Assembly: GCA_964412845.1 (NCBI GenBank)
Contig: CAYPQM010000089.1
Location: 1 to 28,622 of the forward strand
Length of the DNA: 28,622 nucleotides
Origin: JAWWPY01 sp964412845
Lineage (GTDB): Bacteria; Actinomycetota; Actinomycetes; Streptosporangiales; Streptosporangiaceae
Direction: 5' to 3'
Position 1 is the first letter of the stretch. Every line of letters begins with the position of its first letter. Both the position numbers and the translations under genes were made by a program. The notes below the pieces were generated by a model. It searched no databases, had not been told where the DNA came from, and was given only the letters and a program-made list of their open reading frames with translations. Of the stretch, positions 1-8,205 are shown in pieces.

Positions 1-666
1 GAAACCAGGCTCATCCGCCAGCCATTCCTCGGGGATGTCCGAGGTCGCCTCAGCCAGCACCCCCTCATTGACCAGCACGGAAAGTTCCCGGTCCGCCTCG
101 TCGACCCGGGCGCCGCAGCCGACCAGCGCATGGTCAGCCGCGTCGTACGGGCGGGCCGCGGACGCCGCCGCCGTCTCCCACCGGTGATGGAACGTCAGCG
201 TCGCCCCGTGATCGATGAGGTAGAGCTTCCCGTGCCACAGCAGCATGTTCGGATTGCGCCACGACCGGTCGGCGTTGCCGACCAGCGCGTCGAACCACAT
301 CACCCGGCCGGCCAGCGCCGCGTCGACCCCGCCCATGGCGGCATCGAAGTCCAGCGCGCCCGGCAGGTAATCGACCCCCAGATTGAGCCCGGGGCTGGCC
401 CGCAGCAGGTCCTGCACCTCCTGATCCGGCTCGCCTGGGGCCAGCGCCGGATCCAGGCCGACGGTTACCAGGTCCGGCACCTCAAGGCCGCAGGCCCGGG
501 CCAGCCGCGCGCTGACCACTTCCGCGATGAGCGCCTTGCGGCCCTGGCCCGCACCACGGAACTTGACCACGTAGGTGCCCAGGTCATCGGCTTCCATCAG
601 GCCGGGCAGCGAACCACCTTCGCGCAGCGGCGTGACGTACCGGATCGCGGCGACGTGTGGCAGCAC
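1..666 (-). CDS. HipA-like kinase domain protein (3' end outside window)
   Basis: The 222 visible residues start at a GTG (664-666) and run off the left edge. Reading: V-L-P-H-V-A-A-I-R-Y-V-T-P-L, then EGGSLPGLMEADDLGTYVVK, GAGQGRKALIAEVV, the pattern WFDALVGNADRSWRNPN and LYLIDHGATL. The N-A-D-R-S-W-R-N-P-N and I-D-H-G-A blocks correspond to the catalytic-loop and metal-binding regions of HipA-fold kinases. This matches the stand-alone HipA-like family common in Actinobacteria, usually about 250-270 residues and lacking the N-subdomain-1 of true HipA. No HipB-type helix-turn-helix antitoxin gene lies beside it in the window, so a toxin-antitoxin role is not supported; substrate unknown. It is the last gene of a same-strand series. 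The family match is by memory of conserved blocks; the kinase activity is inference. Confidence 0.8.
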   Translation of the reverse strand, partial: MLPHVAAIRYVTPLREGGSLPGLMEADDLGTYVVKFRGAGQGRKALIAEVVSARLARACGLEVPDLVTVGLDPALAPGEPDQEVQDLLRASPGLNLGVDYLPGALDFDAAMGGVDAALAGRVMWFDALVGNADRSWRNPNMLLWHGKLYLIDHGATLTFHHRWETAAASAARPYDAADHALVGCGARVDEADRELSVLVNEGVLAEATSDIPEEWLADEPGF

Positions 667-730
667 AACGTCGCAGCGTACGCCGCCGGCTGCCGGGCAG
701 CTACCGCCCGGGGCTCGGCGGCCCAGCCGG

Positions 731-802
731 CTTTCCGGCTTTCCGGCTTTCCGGCTATCCGGCTATCCGGCTATCCGGCTATCCGGCTATCCGGCTATCC
801 GG
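731..802. repeat. Octamer tandem repeat, 9 units
   Basis: Nine head-to-tail 8-bp units: three CTTTCCGG (731-754) then six CTATCCGG (755-802), a perfect array except for the one A/T change that divides it into two blocks. On the minus strand the unit is CCGGATAG/CCGGAAAG. The TAG of the first minus-strand unit (795-797) is the stop codon of the DUF3048 lipoprotein gene, so the array is the immediate 3' trailer of that gene and lies 64 bases before the start of the HipA-like gene. Confidence 0.95.
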
Positions 803-1793
803 CGGCGAGCATGATCCAGACCTGGCCGCGGGCAAACGTCATCCGCTGGCCGGAGGCCGCGGTGAACGTGGTGCCGCCATCGGCACTCGGGCGGGACCAG
901 TGCACGTGCCACTCCTGCCCGTCGCGCAGCACCAGCGCGGCGCCAGATCCGACGGTCTGCGCGTACGGCGATTCCTCGCCCGCCGGGTGGAACTGGGAGG
1001 CACGCACCGTTGTGTACTGGATGACGACCGTGGCCGCGCTCAGCTGGCCGCCCTCGGTGGTGCCCGCCGGCGCGCCATCCATCCAGACCAGCCACCGCTC
1101 CTTGGCGGCCGACCAGCGGAATTCGAACGAGGCAGCCGGGTAGGCGGCCGAGGCGGACGCCGCGGATTTGCCGCCCGCCGGGGCCGGCCCGAACCGGAAG
1201 CCGATGTCGCGGGCCGTGCTCTCGCCGTGCGCCTCGGCCAGCAACTGCCGGCTATGCGCGTACAAGTTGTGCGGGGCCAGCCGGTTGAAGTCGCGGTAGT
1301 AGCCGCCGGCGGTCCCGGCATACAGATTGACGATCCGGGCCTGCTGCAGGACCGGCAGAAGCCGCGGATCCGCGCCCGAATAGGCGAATGCCGGGCGCCC
1401 GAACGCGCGCAGCAGCTCAAGGTCCTCCTCCCGGGCGCTGCGCACCGGCCCGATGACGGATGGGAAGTGGGACGAGAAGACCGCGAGGAGCCGGCTCAGG
1501 CCGCCCTCGACCGGCAGGACGTACACGATGTCAGCATGGGTCAGGCCGGTCGGCGGCCGGGCCGCCGCGATGTTGTCAATCTTCACGGCCAGCACGGGGC
1601 CGAGCGACGCCACCCGCTTGCCGGTGAACGGAGACCGGAGCGCCGCAGCAGGCCGGGTCGGGGTGGGAGTAGGGGTCGGCTGGGTCTTTGCCGAGCTGCC
1701 GCCGCATCCCGACGCGACCAGCCAGACAGCAGCGAGGGCCGCGGCGGCCCGAAAGGCTGGTGCCATCGCGATCCTTCGGCCGTTCCCTGGCAC
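795..1793 (-). CDS. DUF3048 domain lipoprotein
   Basis: 332 residues. The N-terminus has two arginines, a hydrophobic stretch and a lipobox (V-A-S-G-C, Cys30), followed by a Ser/Thr/Pro linker (TPTPTPTRP), so it is a secreted lipoprotein anchored to the outer face of the membrane. The body carries hallmarks of the DUF3048 family (YerB of Bacillus is a member): AVKIDNIAAARPPTGLTHAD near residues 68-87, IGPVRSARE, FAYSGAD, and a C-terminal W-x(4)-DG-type domain. The family's biochemical role is not established. The start is the GTG at 1791-1793, with GGAG seven bases upstream; an ATG nine codons later (1764-1766) also has an AAGG box and keeps the signal peptide. The stop codon lies inside an octamer repeat. 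No partner gene in the neighbourhood suggests a pathway. Confidence 0.85.
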   Translation of the reverse strand: MPGNGRRIAMAPAFRAAAALAAVWLVASGCGGSSAKTQPTPTPTPTRPAAALRSPFTGKRVASLGPVLAVKIDNIAAARPPTGLTHADIVYVLPVEGGLSRLLAVFSSHFPSVIGPVRSAREEDLELLRAFGRPAFAYSGADPRLLPVLQQARIVNLYAGTAGGYYRDFNRLAPHNLYAHSRQLLAEAHGESTARDIGFRFGPAPAGGKSAASASAAYPAASFEFRWSAAKERWLVWMDGAPAGTTEGGQLSAATVVIQYTTVRASQFHPAGEESPYAQTVGSGAALVLRDGQEWHVHWSRPSADGGTTFTAASGQRMTFARGQVWIMLAAG

Positions 1794-1973
1794 GGAATTA
1801 CTCCTGCATTAGGCGGTTACCTCAGGGCACAAACGCAACGACGGCCACACCAGTGACCGCGCCTCCTCGCCGGAAGTCATTCCCCGGATTGGCCAGTGTC
1901 AGCCCTGAGTGGCCGGATATGCCAGTGACACCTGCGACCCAGGACCGCCGGTGGGACCCCTCAGCACCGCGGA

Positions 1974-3452
1974 TCAGCCGACGGGCCAGGTGTGCACCGG
2001 CTCGTTGCTGTGCATGTGCTCGATATAGCGCTGCGTCATCTCCCGGAGCGCCGCGCTGCGGGGCATCCCGCCTTTGCCCTGCAGCGCATGCACGGTGTCC
2101 GCCTGCCAGGTGGCTCCGGTCCGGCCAGTCAGGCAGCGCTGCTCGATGATGCCCAGGGACCGGTCCGCGGAACAGGAGTCCACTCCCCACCGGCGCAGCC
2201 CATCGCGGGCCAGCGGCAGCAGGTTGCGCAGGGTGAGCTCGGTCGCCGGGACGACACCCAGGCCCGGCCAGTAGAGGCTCGCGTCGATTCCGTTCTTGGC
2301 CGCTTCTATCAGGTTGTCCCCGGCCGCCGCGAACGACATCCTGGTCCAGATCGGCCGCTGCGCCTCGGCGAGCTCCCGGACCAGGCCGTAGTAGAAGGCC
2401 GCGTTGGCGACGACGTCCGCCACCGTCGGCCCGGCCGGCAGCACCCGGTTCTCGACCCGCAGGTGCGGCTGGCCGCCCACCACCGCGTAAACGGGCCGGT
2501 TCCACCGGTACACGGTGCCGTTGTGCAGGGTCAGCTCGGCGAGTTCCGGGATGCCGCCGTTCTCGAGCCGGGTCACCGGGTCCTCGTCCTCGCACAGCGG
2601 CAGCAGCGCCGGGAAGTACCGGATGTTCTCCTCGAACAGGTCAAACACCGAGGTGATCCACCGTTCCCCGAACCACACCCGGGGCCGGACCCCCTGCGCC
2701 TGAAGTTCCTCCGGGCGGGTGTCGGTGGCTTGCTGGAACAGCGTGATCCGGGTCTCCCGCCACAGTTCCCGGCCGAACAGGAAAGGCGAGTTCGCGCTCA
2801 GCGCGACCTGCACGCCCGCCACGGCCTGGGCGGCGTTCCAGTAGCTGCCGAACGCCTCCGGACTGACCTGCAGATGGCACTGGACACTGGTGCAGGCCGC
2901 CTCCGGCATGATGTTGTCCACATGGGTCAGCAGTTGCTCAGGGCCCTCGATCTCGATCCGGGCATCCTCACCGCGCGCCGCGAAGATCTGCTCGTTCAGC
3001 AACTGGTAGCGCGGATGGGCGGACATTGACTCCGGCCCCACGTCGCCCTCCCGCAGGGTGGGCAGGATGCCGATCATCGCCATCCGGCAGCCGACATCCC
3101 GTGCCCGGCGGTCAGCCCGGACCAGGCTGGCCCGGACATGCTCCTCCAGCTGAGCCAGGGCATCGCCAGCCAGCGGCCGGGGCGGCACGTTGATCTCCAG
3201 GTTGAAGCGGCCCAGTTCGGCCGCCCAGCCCGGGTCGTCGATCGCCTTCAGCGCCTCCGCGCTCTTCATCGACGGTTCCCCGGCCTCATCCACCAGGTTG
3301 AACTCGATCTCGAGTCCCACCCGCTGCGGCGCGGTCTCGAACCTGGACTCGCGCAGCATCCGAGCCAGCACGTCCAGGCAACGACGCACCTTCTCCCGGT
3401 AGCGGCGCCGGTCCTGCTGGCTCACCGTGATCGCTGGAACTTCCCTGCCCAT
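1974..3452 (-). CDS. GCS2-family glutamate-cysteine ligase
   Basis: 492 residues of the glutamate-cysteine ligase 2 fold (ATP-dependent carboxylate-amine ligase), cytoplasmic. Visible family blocks: VGLEIEFNLVDEAGEPS (about 45-60), RFNLEINVPPRPL, MAMIGILPTL, PEAACTSVQCHLQVSP, ANSPFLFGRELWRETRI, GVRPRVWFGERWI, LHNGTVYRWNRPVY, HLRVENRVLPAGPTVADVVAN, and the terminal motif EPVHTWPVG. The glutamates in LEIEF and LEIN and the R-x-E-N-R block are the expected metal/ATP and substrate elements. Actinobacteria make mycothiol rather than glutathione, so the product may be gamma-glutamylcysteine (as in ergothioneine synthesis) or a related gamma-glutamyl amide; the sequence does not decide this. The ATG start has a strong GGAGG 5 bases upstream. 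It lies downstream of a PLP beta-lyase on the same strand with a 197-base gap, so the two are probably transcribed separately. Confidence 0.87.
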   Translation of the reverse strand: MGREVPAITVSQQDRRRYREKVRRCLDVLARMLRESRFETAPQRVGLEIEFNLVDEAGEPSMKSAEALKAIDDPGWAAELGRFNLEINVPPRPLAGDALAQLEEHVRASLVRADRRARDVGCRMAMIGILPTLREGDVGPESMSAHPRYQLLNEQIFAARGEDARIEIEGPEQLLTHVDNIMPEAACTSVQCHLQVSPEAFGSYWNAAQAVAGVQVALSANSPFLFGRELWRETRITLFQQATDTRPEELQAQGVRPRVWFGERWITSVFDLFEENIRYFPALLPLCEDEDPVTRLENGGIPELAELTLHNGTVYRWNRPVYAVVGGQPHLRVENRVLPAGPTVADVVANAAFYYGLVRELAEAQRPIWTRMSFAAAGDNLIEAAKNGIDASLYWPGLGVVPATELTLRNLLPLARDGLRRWGVDSCSADRSLGIIEQRCLTGRTGATWQADTVHALQGKGGMPRSAALREMTQRYIEHMHSNEPVHTWPVG

Positions 3453-3646
3453 AGGCCCTCCACGCTCTGACCATGGAAGATGGCCTCACCTCACCCTGAC
3501 ACGCCAGCGGCCTGGTGACCAGATGGGACATTTGACGCATTCGCCGATATGGGGACGAAACCTTCCTCAGCCCGCGAAGTAGCCCAGCAGGTGCGGGCGC
3601 GAAGTGACGTCACGGGTACCTAACGAAGCCAGGCGGGCGGTTGCCC

Positions 3647-4843
3647 TCAGTGACCGGCTGCCCCGACCGCTGCCGCCATCCGCCGCACCGCTTCCGCGAG
3701 CAGCGCCGGCGAGGTGCCCATGTTGAGCCGGGCGAACCCGCGGCCCTCGGCGCCGAAGTCGGGCCCCGGGCTGACCGCTACCAGGCCCCTGTCCAGGAAC
3801 ACCGTGGATGGATCGTCGCCGAGGCCCAGCGCGCGGCAATCCAGCCAGGCCAGGAAGCTGGCCTGCGGCGGCAGGTAGCCGACCTGCGGCAGGTGCTCGC
3901 GGAGCAGCCGCGCGAGCAGCCACCGGTTCTCATCGAGCTGGGCCACGGCGGCATCCAGCCAGCCGATCGCCTCGCGGTAGGCGGCGATCGTGCCGAGCAC
4001 GCCCAGGTGGGAGGGGAGCAACGCCTCCCAGCGCTCCTCGATGATCGCGGCGCCGCGGTCAGCGCCCGCTACGGCGAGACCGCATTTGAGTCCCGGGATG
4101 TTCCAGCCCTTGGACGCCGACGTGAAGGTGAACGTGCGGGCGTCGATCTCATGCCCCAGGGAGAGGAACGGCACGAACCGCGTGCCCGGCAGCACCAGCG
4201 GCCCATGGATCTCATCCACCAGCAGGACCACCTCGTGGCGCTGGCACAGGTCGGCGACCGCCTCCAGTTGCGCCCGCGACCAGACGCTGCCGGTCGGGTT
4301 GTGCGGGCTGCACAGCAGGTACGCCGCGACGCCGGGTTCGGCCAGCGCGGCGTCGAGGGCGGCCAGGTCGAGGTCATAACGGCCCTGGCTGTCCCGGACC
4401 AGCGGGGCCGTCACGATGCGGCGGCCCGAGAAGCCGAACCGGAATGAGAACGGCGGATAGACCGGGGGGTTGATGACGATGCCGGAACCGGGCGGCGTGA
4501 CCGCCTGGACCACCTCGGCGAGACCGGTCATCACGTCGGCTATGGCGAAGACCCGGCCCGGATCGGGTGACCAGCCCATCCGGCCGGCCGCGAAGTCGCG
4601 GAACGCCTCACCGAGAACTCCCTGGTGAGGGTAGCCACAGTCGCCGATCGCCAGGGCTGCGGTCACGGCGTCGCTGATCTGGCCGGCGAGATCGAAGTCC
4701 ATCTCGGCCACGAACGCCGGCAGCACATCCGCGGGGTAGGTCCGCCACTTGAAGCTCCGCCGCTGCCTGAGCATCTCCAGCGAGCAGTGGCCAAGCACTG
4801 CGTCCATCTCACGGATGGTAATGCAGCCCGAAATGTCCGCCAC
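3647..4843 (-). CDS. PLP-dependent aminotransferase / cystathionine beta-lyase, MalY/PatB type
   Basis: 398 residues, fold-type I PLP enzyme. The MalY/PatB hallmarks are all present: FKWRTYPADVLPAFVAEMDF (31-50), NPPVYPPF, SPHNPTGSVW (179-188), LLVDEIHGPL (208-216, with the PLP-contacting Asp210) and SASKGWNIPGLKCG, where Lys245 forms the internal aldimine. The family cleaves C-S bonds (cystathionine or related sulfur amino acids) or acts as an aminotransferase; substrate cannot be read from the sequence. The listed start is a GTG with no convincing ribosome site; the ATG at 4805-4807 (residue 13) is a good alternative that keeps the whole conserved region. It is divergent from the methyltransferase pair to the right. 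Confidence 0.85.
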   Translation of the reverse strand: MADISGCITIREMDAVLGHCSLEMLRQRRSFKWRTYPADVLPAFVAEMDFDLAGQISDAVTAALAIGDCGYPHQGVLGEAFRDFAAGRMGWSPDPGRVFAIADVMTGLAEVVQAVTPPGSGIVINPPVYPPFSFRFGFSGRRIVTAPLVRDSQGRYDLDLAALDAALAEPGVAAYLLCSPHNPTGSVWSRAQLEAVADLCQRHEVVLLVDEIHGPLVLPGTRFVPFLSLGHEIDARTFTFTSASKGWNIPGLKCGLAVAGADRGAAIIEERWEALLPSHLGVLGTIAAYREAIGWLDAAVAQLDENRWLLARLLREHLPQVGYLPPQASFLAWLDCRALGLGDDPSTVFLDRGLVAVSPGPDFGAEGRGFARLNMGTSPALLAEAVRRMAAAVGAAGH

Positions 4844-4937
4844 CAGGCAATGCCATCTGGAGCCGCCCGGGGATGCCTGCCGTTAGGCTGAACCGTGGAA
4901 CAATCGCCACATTGGGTCCGAGACGAAAGGTGCCGGC

Positions 4938-5771
4938 GTGGCAGGCAAATGGTTCCGCGGCATCACGCCGACGACGAAGCCAACTGAGATCGACACCAGC
5001 GTGGCGCACCCGGCCCGGGTCTATGACTACTGGCTCGGTGGCAAGGACAACTTCGCCGCCGACCGGGAGGCCGGCGACCGGGTGATCGCTGTCCGGCCGA
5101 GCATCCTGACGGACATCCGGGCCAACCGCGATTTCCTGATCCGCTCGATCCGGTACCTCGCTGCCGAGGGAGGGGTCCGGCAGTTCCTGGACGTCGGCAC
5201 CGGCATCCCCACGCACCCGAACGTCCACGAGGCCGCGCAGTCCATCGCACCGGAGTGCCGCGTCGTCTACGTTGACAATGACCCGATCGTGCTGGCCCAC
5301 GCCCGCGCCCTGCTGACCGGCAGCCCTGAGGGCATCACCGCCTACCTCGACGCAGACCTCCGTGATCCCGTGAAGATCATCGAGGTGGCGCAGAAGACCC
5401 TGGACTTCGGCCAGCCCATCGCGGTCATCCTGGTCGGCATGCTGCACCTGATCTCCGACGAGGAGGAACCGTACCGGATCGTGGCGCGGCTGCTCGATGC
5501 CGTCCCATCCGGCAGTTACCTTTCGGTCAATCACCCGGCCAGCGACATCCACGCGCACGTGGTGGCCGAAGGAGCCAAGCAGTACAACCAGTCGGTGTCC
5601 ACCCCGCAGACCCGCCGCAGCCAGGCCGAGGTCTCCCGGTTCTTCGAGGGCCTCGAACTGGTCAGCCCCGGCGTGGTCCAGTCACACCGATGGCGGCCCG
5701 ACCCTGGGTCGTCCTCCCCCGGGCAGGCGGAGGACGTGTCGGCCTGGGCGGGCGTCGGCCGCAAACCGTAA
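4938..5771 (+). CDS. SAM-dependent methyltransferase, DUF574/SAV2177 type (copy 1)
   Basis: 277 residues. The DUF574 (Methyltransf_19) signature is clear: DTSVAHPARVYDYWLGGKDN (19-38), FLDVGTGIPT (SAM-binding motif I), CRVVYVDNDPIVLAHARALL (motif II with the acidic DND), a YLDADLRDP segment (motif III) and the C-terminal STPQTRRSQAEVSRFFEGLE. The family is highly expanded in actinomycetes; substrates are mostly unknown. GTG start with an AAAGG box seven bases upstream. A paralogue follows 47 bases downstream on the same strand, so the two are probably co-transcribed. A possible -10 element (TAGGCT, 4884-4889) lies upstream in the gap shared with the divergent PLP lyase, but no good -35 accompanies it. 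Confidence 0.92.
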   Translation: MAGKWFRGITPTTKPTEIDTSVAHPARVYDYWLGGKDNFAADREAGDRVIAVRPSILTDIRANRDFLIRSIRYLAAEGGVRQFLDVGTGIPTHPNVHEAAQSIAPECRVVYVDNDPIVLAHARALLTGSPEGITAYLDADLRDPVKIIEVAQKTLDFGQPIAVILVGMLHLISDEEEPYRIVARLLDAVPSGSYLSVNHPASDIHAHVVAEGAKQYNQSVSTPQTRRSQAEVSRFFEGLELVSPGVVQSHRWRPDPGSSSPGQAEDVSAWAGVGRKP

Positions 5772-5818
5772 TCCGCGCAGGCGGAAAGATCACCTGGGGG
5801 GGTGAAGGGCAGCGGGAG

Positions 5819-6622
5819 ATGGCGTCCGGTTCAGGCCAGCCACCGAAGTTCGATACCAGCGTGGCGCATCCGGCCCGCGTCTATGACTACTGGCTGGGCG
5901 GCAAGGATAATTTCGCTGCCGACCGGGAAGTGGCCGAGCGGGTGCTCGCGGCCACGCCGGGCCTGCGCTTCCGGGTCCGGGCCAACCGGGCCTTCCTGGC
6001 CCGCGCGGTGCGCTACCTCACGGTAGAGGCGGGCATCCGCCAGTTTCTCGACATCGGCACCGGCATCCCCACGGCCAACAACACCCATGAGGTGGCCCAG
6101 GCGGCGGTCCCGGAGTGCCGGATCGTCTACGTGGACAACGACCCGATCGTGCTCGCCCACGCGCGTGCCCTGCTGACCAGCAGCCCGCAGGGAGCCACCG
6201 CCTACGTCGACGCCGACCTGCGCAACACCCAGGAGATCCTCGATGCCGCCGCGAAGACGCTGGATTTCAGCCAGCCGATCGCCCTCATGCTGCTGGGGAT
6301 CTTGCACCTCGTGTCGGACGCCGAGGATCCCTACGCGATCGTGACGAGGCTGCTGGCCGCCCTGCCGTCCGGGAGCTACCTGGCCATCTCGCACCCGGCC
6401 AGTGACATCAACGCCGGGCAGGCCGAGGCGCAGAAGCGCTACAACGAGCGGGTGTCCACCCCGCAGACCCTGCGTACCCACGCCGAGGTCTGCCGGTTCT
6501 TCGAGGGGCTCAGCCTGGTGCCGCCGGGCGTGGTCTATGTGCACACCTGGCGGCCTGGGCCCGGAGACGACGCGCCTGAGGACGTGGCCTCAGCGCACGG
6601 CGGAGTCGGCCGGAAGCCGTGA
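5819..6622 (+). CDS. SAM-dependent methyltransferase, DUF574/SAV2177 type (copy 2)
   Basis: 267 residues from the ATG at 5819, which has GGGAG just before it and AAGGG further upstream. The open frame extends to 5690 but that part overlaps the previous gene and has no family similarity. By eye, roughly two thirds of aligned residues match copy 1, including DTSVAHPARVYDYWLGGKDN, FLDIGTGIPT, VYVDNDPIVLAHARALL, and the C-terminal VSTPQT and RFFEGL blocks. The most divergent parts are residues about 35-60 and the region after the HPASDI motif, where substrate choice is likely set. The adjacent arrangement and shared motifs indicate a tandem duplication followed by divergence. It converges on the TetR gene to its right across a 30-base gap. 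Confidence 0.92.
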   Translation: MASGSGQPPKFDTSVAHPARVYDYWLGGKDNFAADREVAERVLAATPGLRFRVRANRAFLARAVRYLTVEAGIRQFLDIGTGIPTANNTHEVAQAAVPECRIVYVDNDPIVLAHARALLTSSPQGATAYVDADLRNTQEILDAAAKTLDFSQPIALMLLGILHLVSDAEDPYAIVTRLLAALPSGSYLAISHPASDINAGQAEAQKRYNERVSTPQTLRTHAEVCRFFEGLSLVPPGVVYVHTWRPGPGDDAPEDVASAHGGVGRKP

Positions 6623-6653
6623 GCGGCCCGCCCGCCTGACCGGCCCGGCCGCT
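6622..6653. terminator. Possible bidirectional terminator hairpin
   Basis: AGCGGCC (6622-6628) is the exact reverse complement of GGCCGCT (6647-6653). The pair encloses an 18-base GC-rich loop and fills the gap between the convergent stops of methyltransferase copy 2 and the TetR gene. No U-tract is present, which is common for actinobacterial hairpins. Position and symmetry are seen; terminator function is inferred. Confidence 0.4.
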
Positions 6654-7273
6654 TAGTGCACCTCACCGGTGAGGTAGCGCTCCAGCGTCGGGCCGATGGC
6701 TGCGGCCAGGTCGTCGGTGCTCGCTGTGGCCAGCGGCTTGAGGCCGAGCACGTACCTGGCCAGGGCCAGACCGAGGACCTGGCTGCCGACCAGGGCCGCC
6801 CGGTACTCCGCCTCGGCCGGGCTGGCCACCTCGGCGATCCGGCCGAGAATGGAGTCGGTGACGAACTCCCGGAGCATCGTCGCGGCCTGCTCGCTGGTGA
6901 CCGCCGATCGCAGCAGGCCCAGGAAGGTGTCGCGGACCTCAGCCACGTCCCAGGCGGTGAGCGCGGTGCGGACCAGGTGCTCCCCCAGGCCCAGCCCGGG
7001 ATCGCGGGCACCGGGTGCGAGCGCCGCGCCGATCACCTCACCCGGGATCAGCGGCAGCCGCATCGCGGCGGCGAACAGGCGCTCCTTGGTGCCGAAGAAA
7101 TGATGCACCAGGGCGGGGTCCACGCCGGCGTCGGCCGCGATGGCCCGGATCGTCGCGCCCGCGTAGCCGTGATCACCGAACCGCTTCCTGGCCGCACCCA
7201 GGATCGCCTCGCGCGTGCCGCTGTCGCCGGTGCGCCGTCCCGGCCGGCGCGTGTCCTGCGCTGGTTGAGTCAA
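6653..7273 (-). CDS. TetR-family regulator at the end of the ABC exporter operon (CecR-like position)
   Basis: 206 residues. The N-terminal helix-turn-helix is typical TetR: REAILGAARKRFGDHGYAGA, TIRAIAADAGVDPALVHHFF, then GTKERLFAAAM (about 21-69). The C-terminal ligand domain has the LREFVTDSI and ALVGSQVLGLALARYVLGL pattern of the TetR_C_16-like group. The start is a TTG (7271-7273) that overlaps the TGA of the preceding ATPase gene by four bases; there is no ATG or GTG before the HTH. The weak start plus coupling suggests the repressor is made in low, fixed proportion to the transporter. Position in the operon suggests autoregulation through the direct repeats at 10335-10362; this is inference. 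The ligand is unknown, but in E. coli the TetR member CecR controls the related ybhFSR transporter. Confidence 0.9.
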   Translation of the reverse strand: MTQPAQDTRRPGRRTGDSGTREAILGAARKRFGDHGYAGATIRAIAADAGVDPALVHHFFGTKERLFAAAMRLPLIPGEVIGAALAPGARDPGLGLGEHLVRTALTAWDVAEVRDTFLGLLRSAVTSEQAATMLREFVTDSILGRIAEVASPAEAEYRAALVGSQVLGLALARYVLGLKPLATASTDDLAAAIGPTLERYLTGEVH

Positions 7274-8205
7274 CCCATGTCCTCCGTGTGGCTGGTGGTG
7301 CTGGATGTTAGCTGGAAGAAGCGCTCCTCCAGGGTCGTCGGCGCCTCGCTCACCCGCGCCTCGATCCCGCTGAGCGCGCGCCGCACATCCTGCGGCGCAG
7401 CGTCACGGACCCGCAGCGCCCCGCCGACCAGGGCCGCGGGCAACCCGGCGGCCTCCAGCGCGCCGAACGCGCTCGCCCAGGCATCAGTCTCGACCACCGT
7501 TACCCGGGCGCTGCCGGTGATCTGCGCGGCGGTCCCCTGGGCGACCACCCGCCCGTCCGCCATGATCACCAGCCGGCCGCACTCCCCCGCCTCGTCCATG
7601 TAGTGCGTGGTGACCAGCACCCCCGCGCCAGCCGCGGCCGCCTCGCCGACGGTCTCCCAGAGCCGGGCCCGGGCCAGGGGGTCCACGCCGGAGGTCGGCT
7701 CATCGAGGATGAGCAGATCGGGCCGGTGCGCGAGGGCCTCCGCGAACGCCACCCGGCGTTGCACGCCGAGCGGCAGCGCACCGACCAGCCGGTGGCCGTA
7801 GGGACGCAGCGCGGCCGGCAGGGCCCGGTCCGTGCCGCCGCCGAACACCGCGGCCGAGAAGGCCAGGTTCTCTGCTGCCGTGAGGTCGTCGTACAGCCCC
7901 AGTCCCTGCGGGACGTACCCGATACGCTGGCGCGTCCGCCGGGACGGCGGCTCGCCGAACAGCCGCACCTCACCCGCCGAGACCGGCAGCAGCCCCAGCA
8001 GCATCCTGATCAAGGTGGTCTTCCCGGCCCCGTTCGCGCCGAGCAGCCCGACCACCTCGCCGCCGTGCAGGCTCAGGCCCACGCCATCGACCGCGACGAA
8101 CTGCCCGAACCGCCTGGTCACGCCGACGCACTCGGCGAGTGCGCCGCCCGGAGCCGACCCCGTGCTGTGCACCGCCGGCGTTGCGCCCGGCTCCGCGCCG
8201 CTCAC
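7270..8205 (-). CDS. ABC transporter ATP-binding protein, YbhF C-terminal-half type
   Basis: 311 residues, cytoplasmic ATPase of an ABC-2 exporter. Walker A GANGAGKTT (56-64, Lys62), Q-loop YVPQ (Gln100), Walker B LLILDEP (164-170, Glu169) and H-loop VTTHYMDEA (His201) are all intact. The signature is not LSGGQ but LPLGVQ (144-149). From memory, the second ATPase half of E. coli YbhF has a similar LPLGFKQR signature and TTHFMDEA H-loop. The C-terminal 90 residues form the variable tail usual for drug-type ABC-2 ATPases. The GTG start overlaps the TGA of the upstream ATPase gene by four bases, and its own TGA overlaps the TetR start by four. It pairs logically with the gene at 8202-9176. Confidence 0.93.
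   Translation of the reverse strand: MSGAEPGATPAVHSTGSAPGGALAECVGVTRRFGQFVAVDGVGLSLHGGEVVGLLGANGAGKTTLIRMLLGLLPVSAGEVRLFGEPPSRRTRQRIGYVPQGLGLYDDLTAAENLAFSAAVFGGGTDRALPAALRPYGHRLVGALPLGVQRRVAFAEALAHRPDLLILDEPTSGVDPLARARLWETVGEAAAAGAGVLVTTHYMDEAGECGRLVIMADGRVVAQGTAAQITGSARVTVVETDAWASAFGALEAAGLPAALVGGALRVRDAAPQDVRRALSGIEARVSEAPTTLEERFFQLTSSTTSHTEDMG

Noticed and set aside
731..802. Octamer array as a CRISPR or a phase-variation switch
   Set aside because: Units are 8 bp with no spacers, and the lipoprotein stop is always supplied by the first unit, so copy number cannot shift a reading frame.
130..1143. Long plus-strand open frame across the HipA-like and lipoprotein genes
   Set aside because: It is Arg/Gln/Pro-rich without motifs, crosses the octamer repeat, and is antisense to two genes with clear family blocks; typical of high-GC shadow frames.
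3604..3613. GTGACGTCAC palindrome between the PLP lyase and the GCS2 ligase
   Set aside because: It is a perfect 10-mer, but lies about 150 bases before the next start with no promoter elements nearby, and its spacing does not fit the Crp-type GTG-N6-CAC.
5690..5818. Upstream extension of methyltransferase copy 2
   Set aside because: It overlaps copy 1 and shows no family similarity; the ATG at 5819 has a ribosome site and matches the N-terminus of copy 1.
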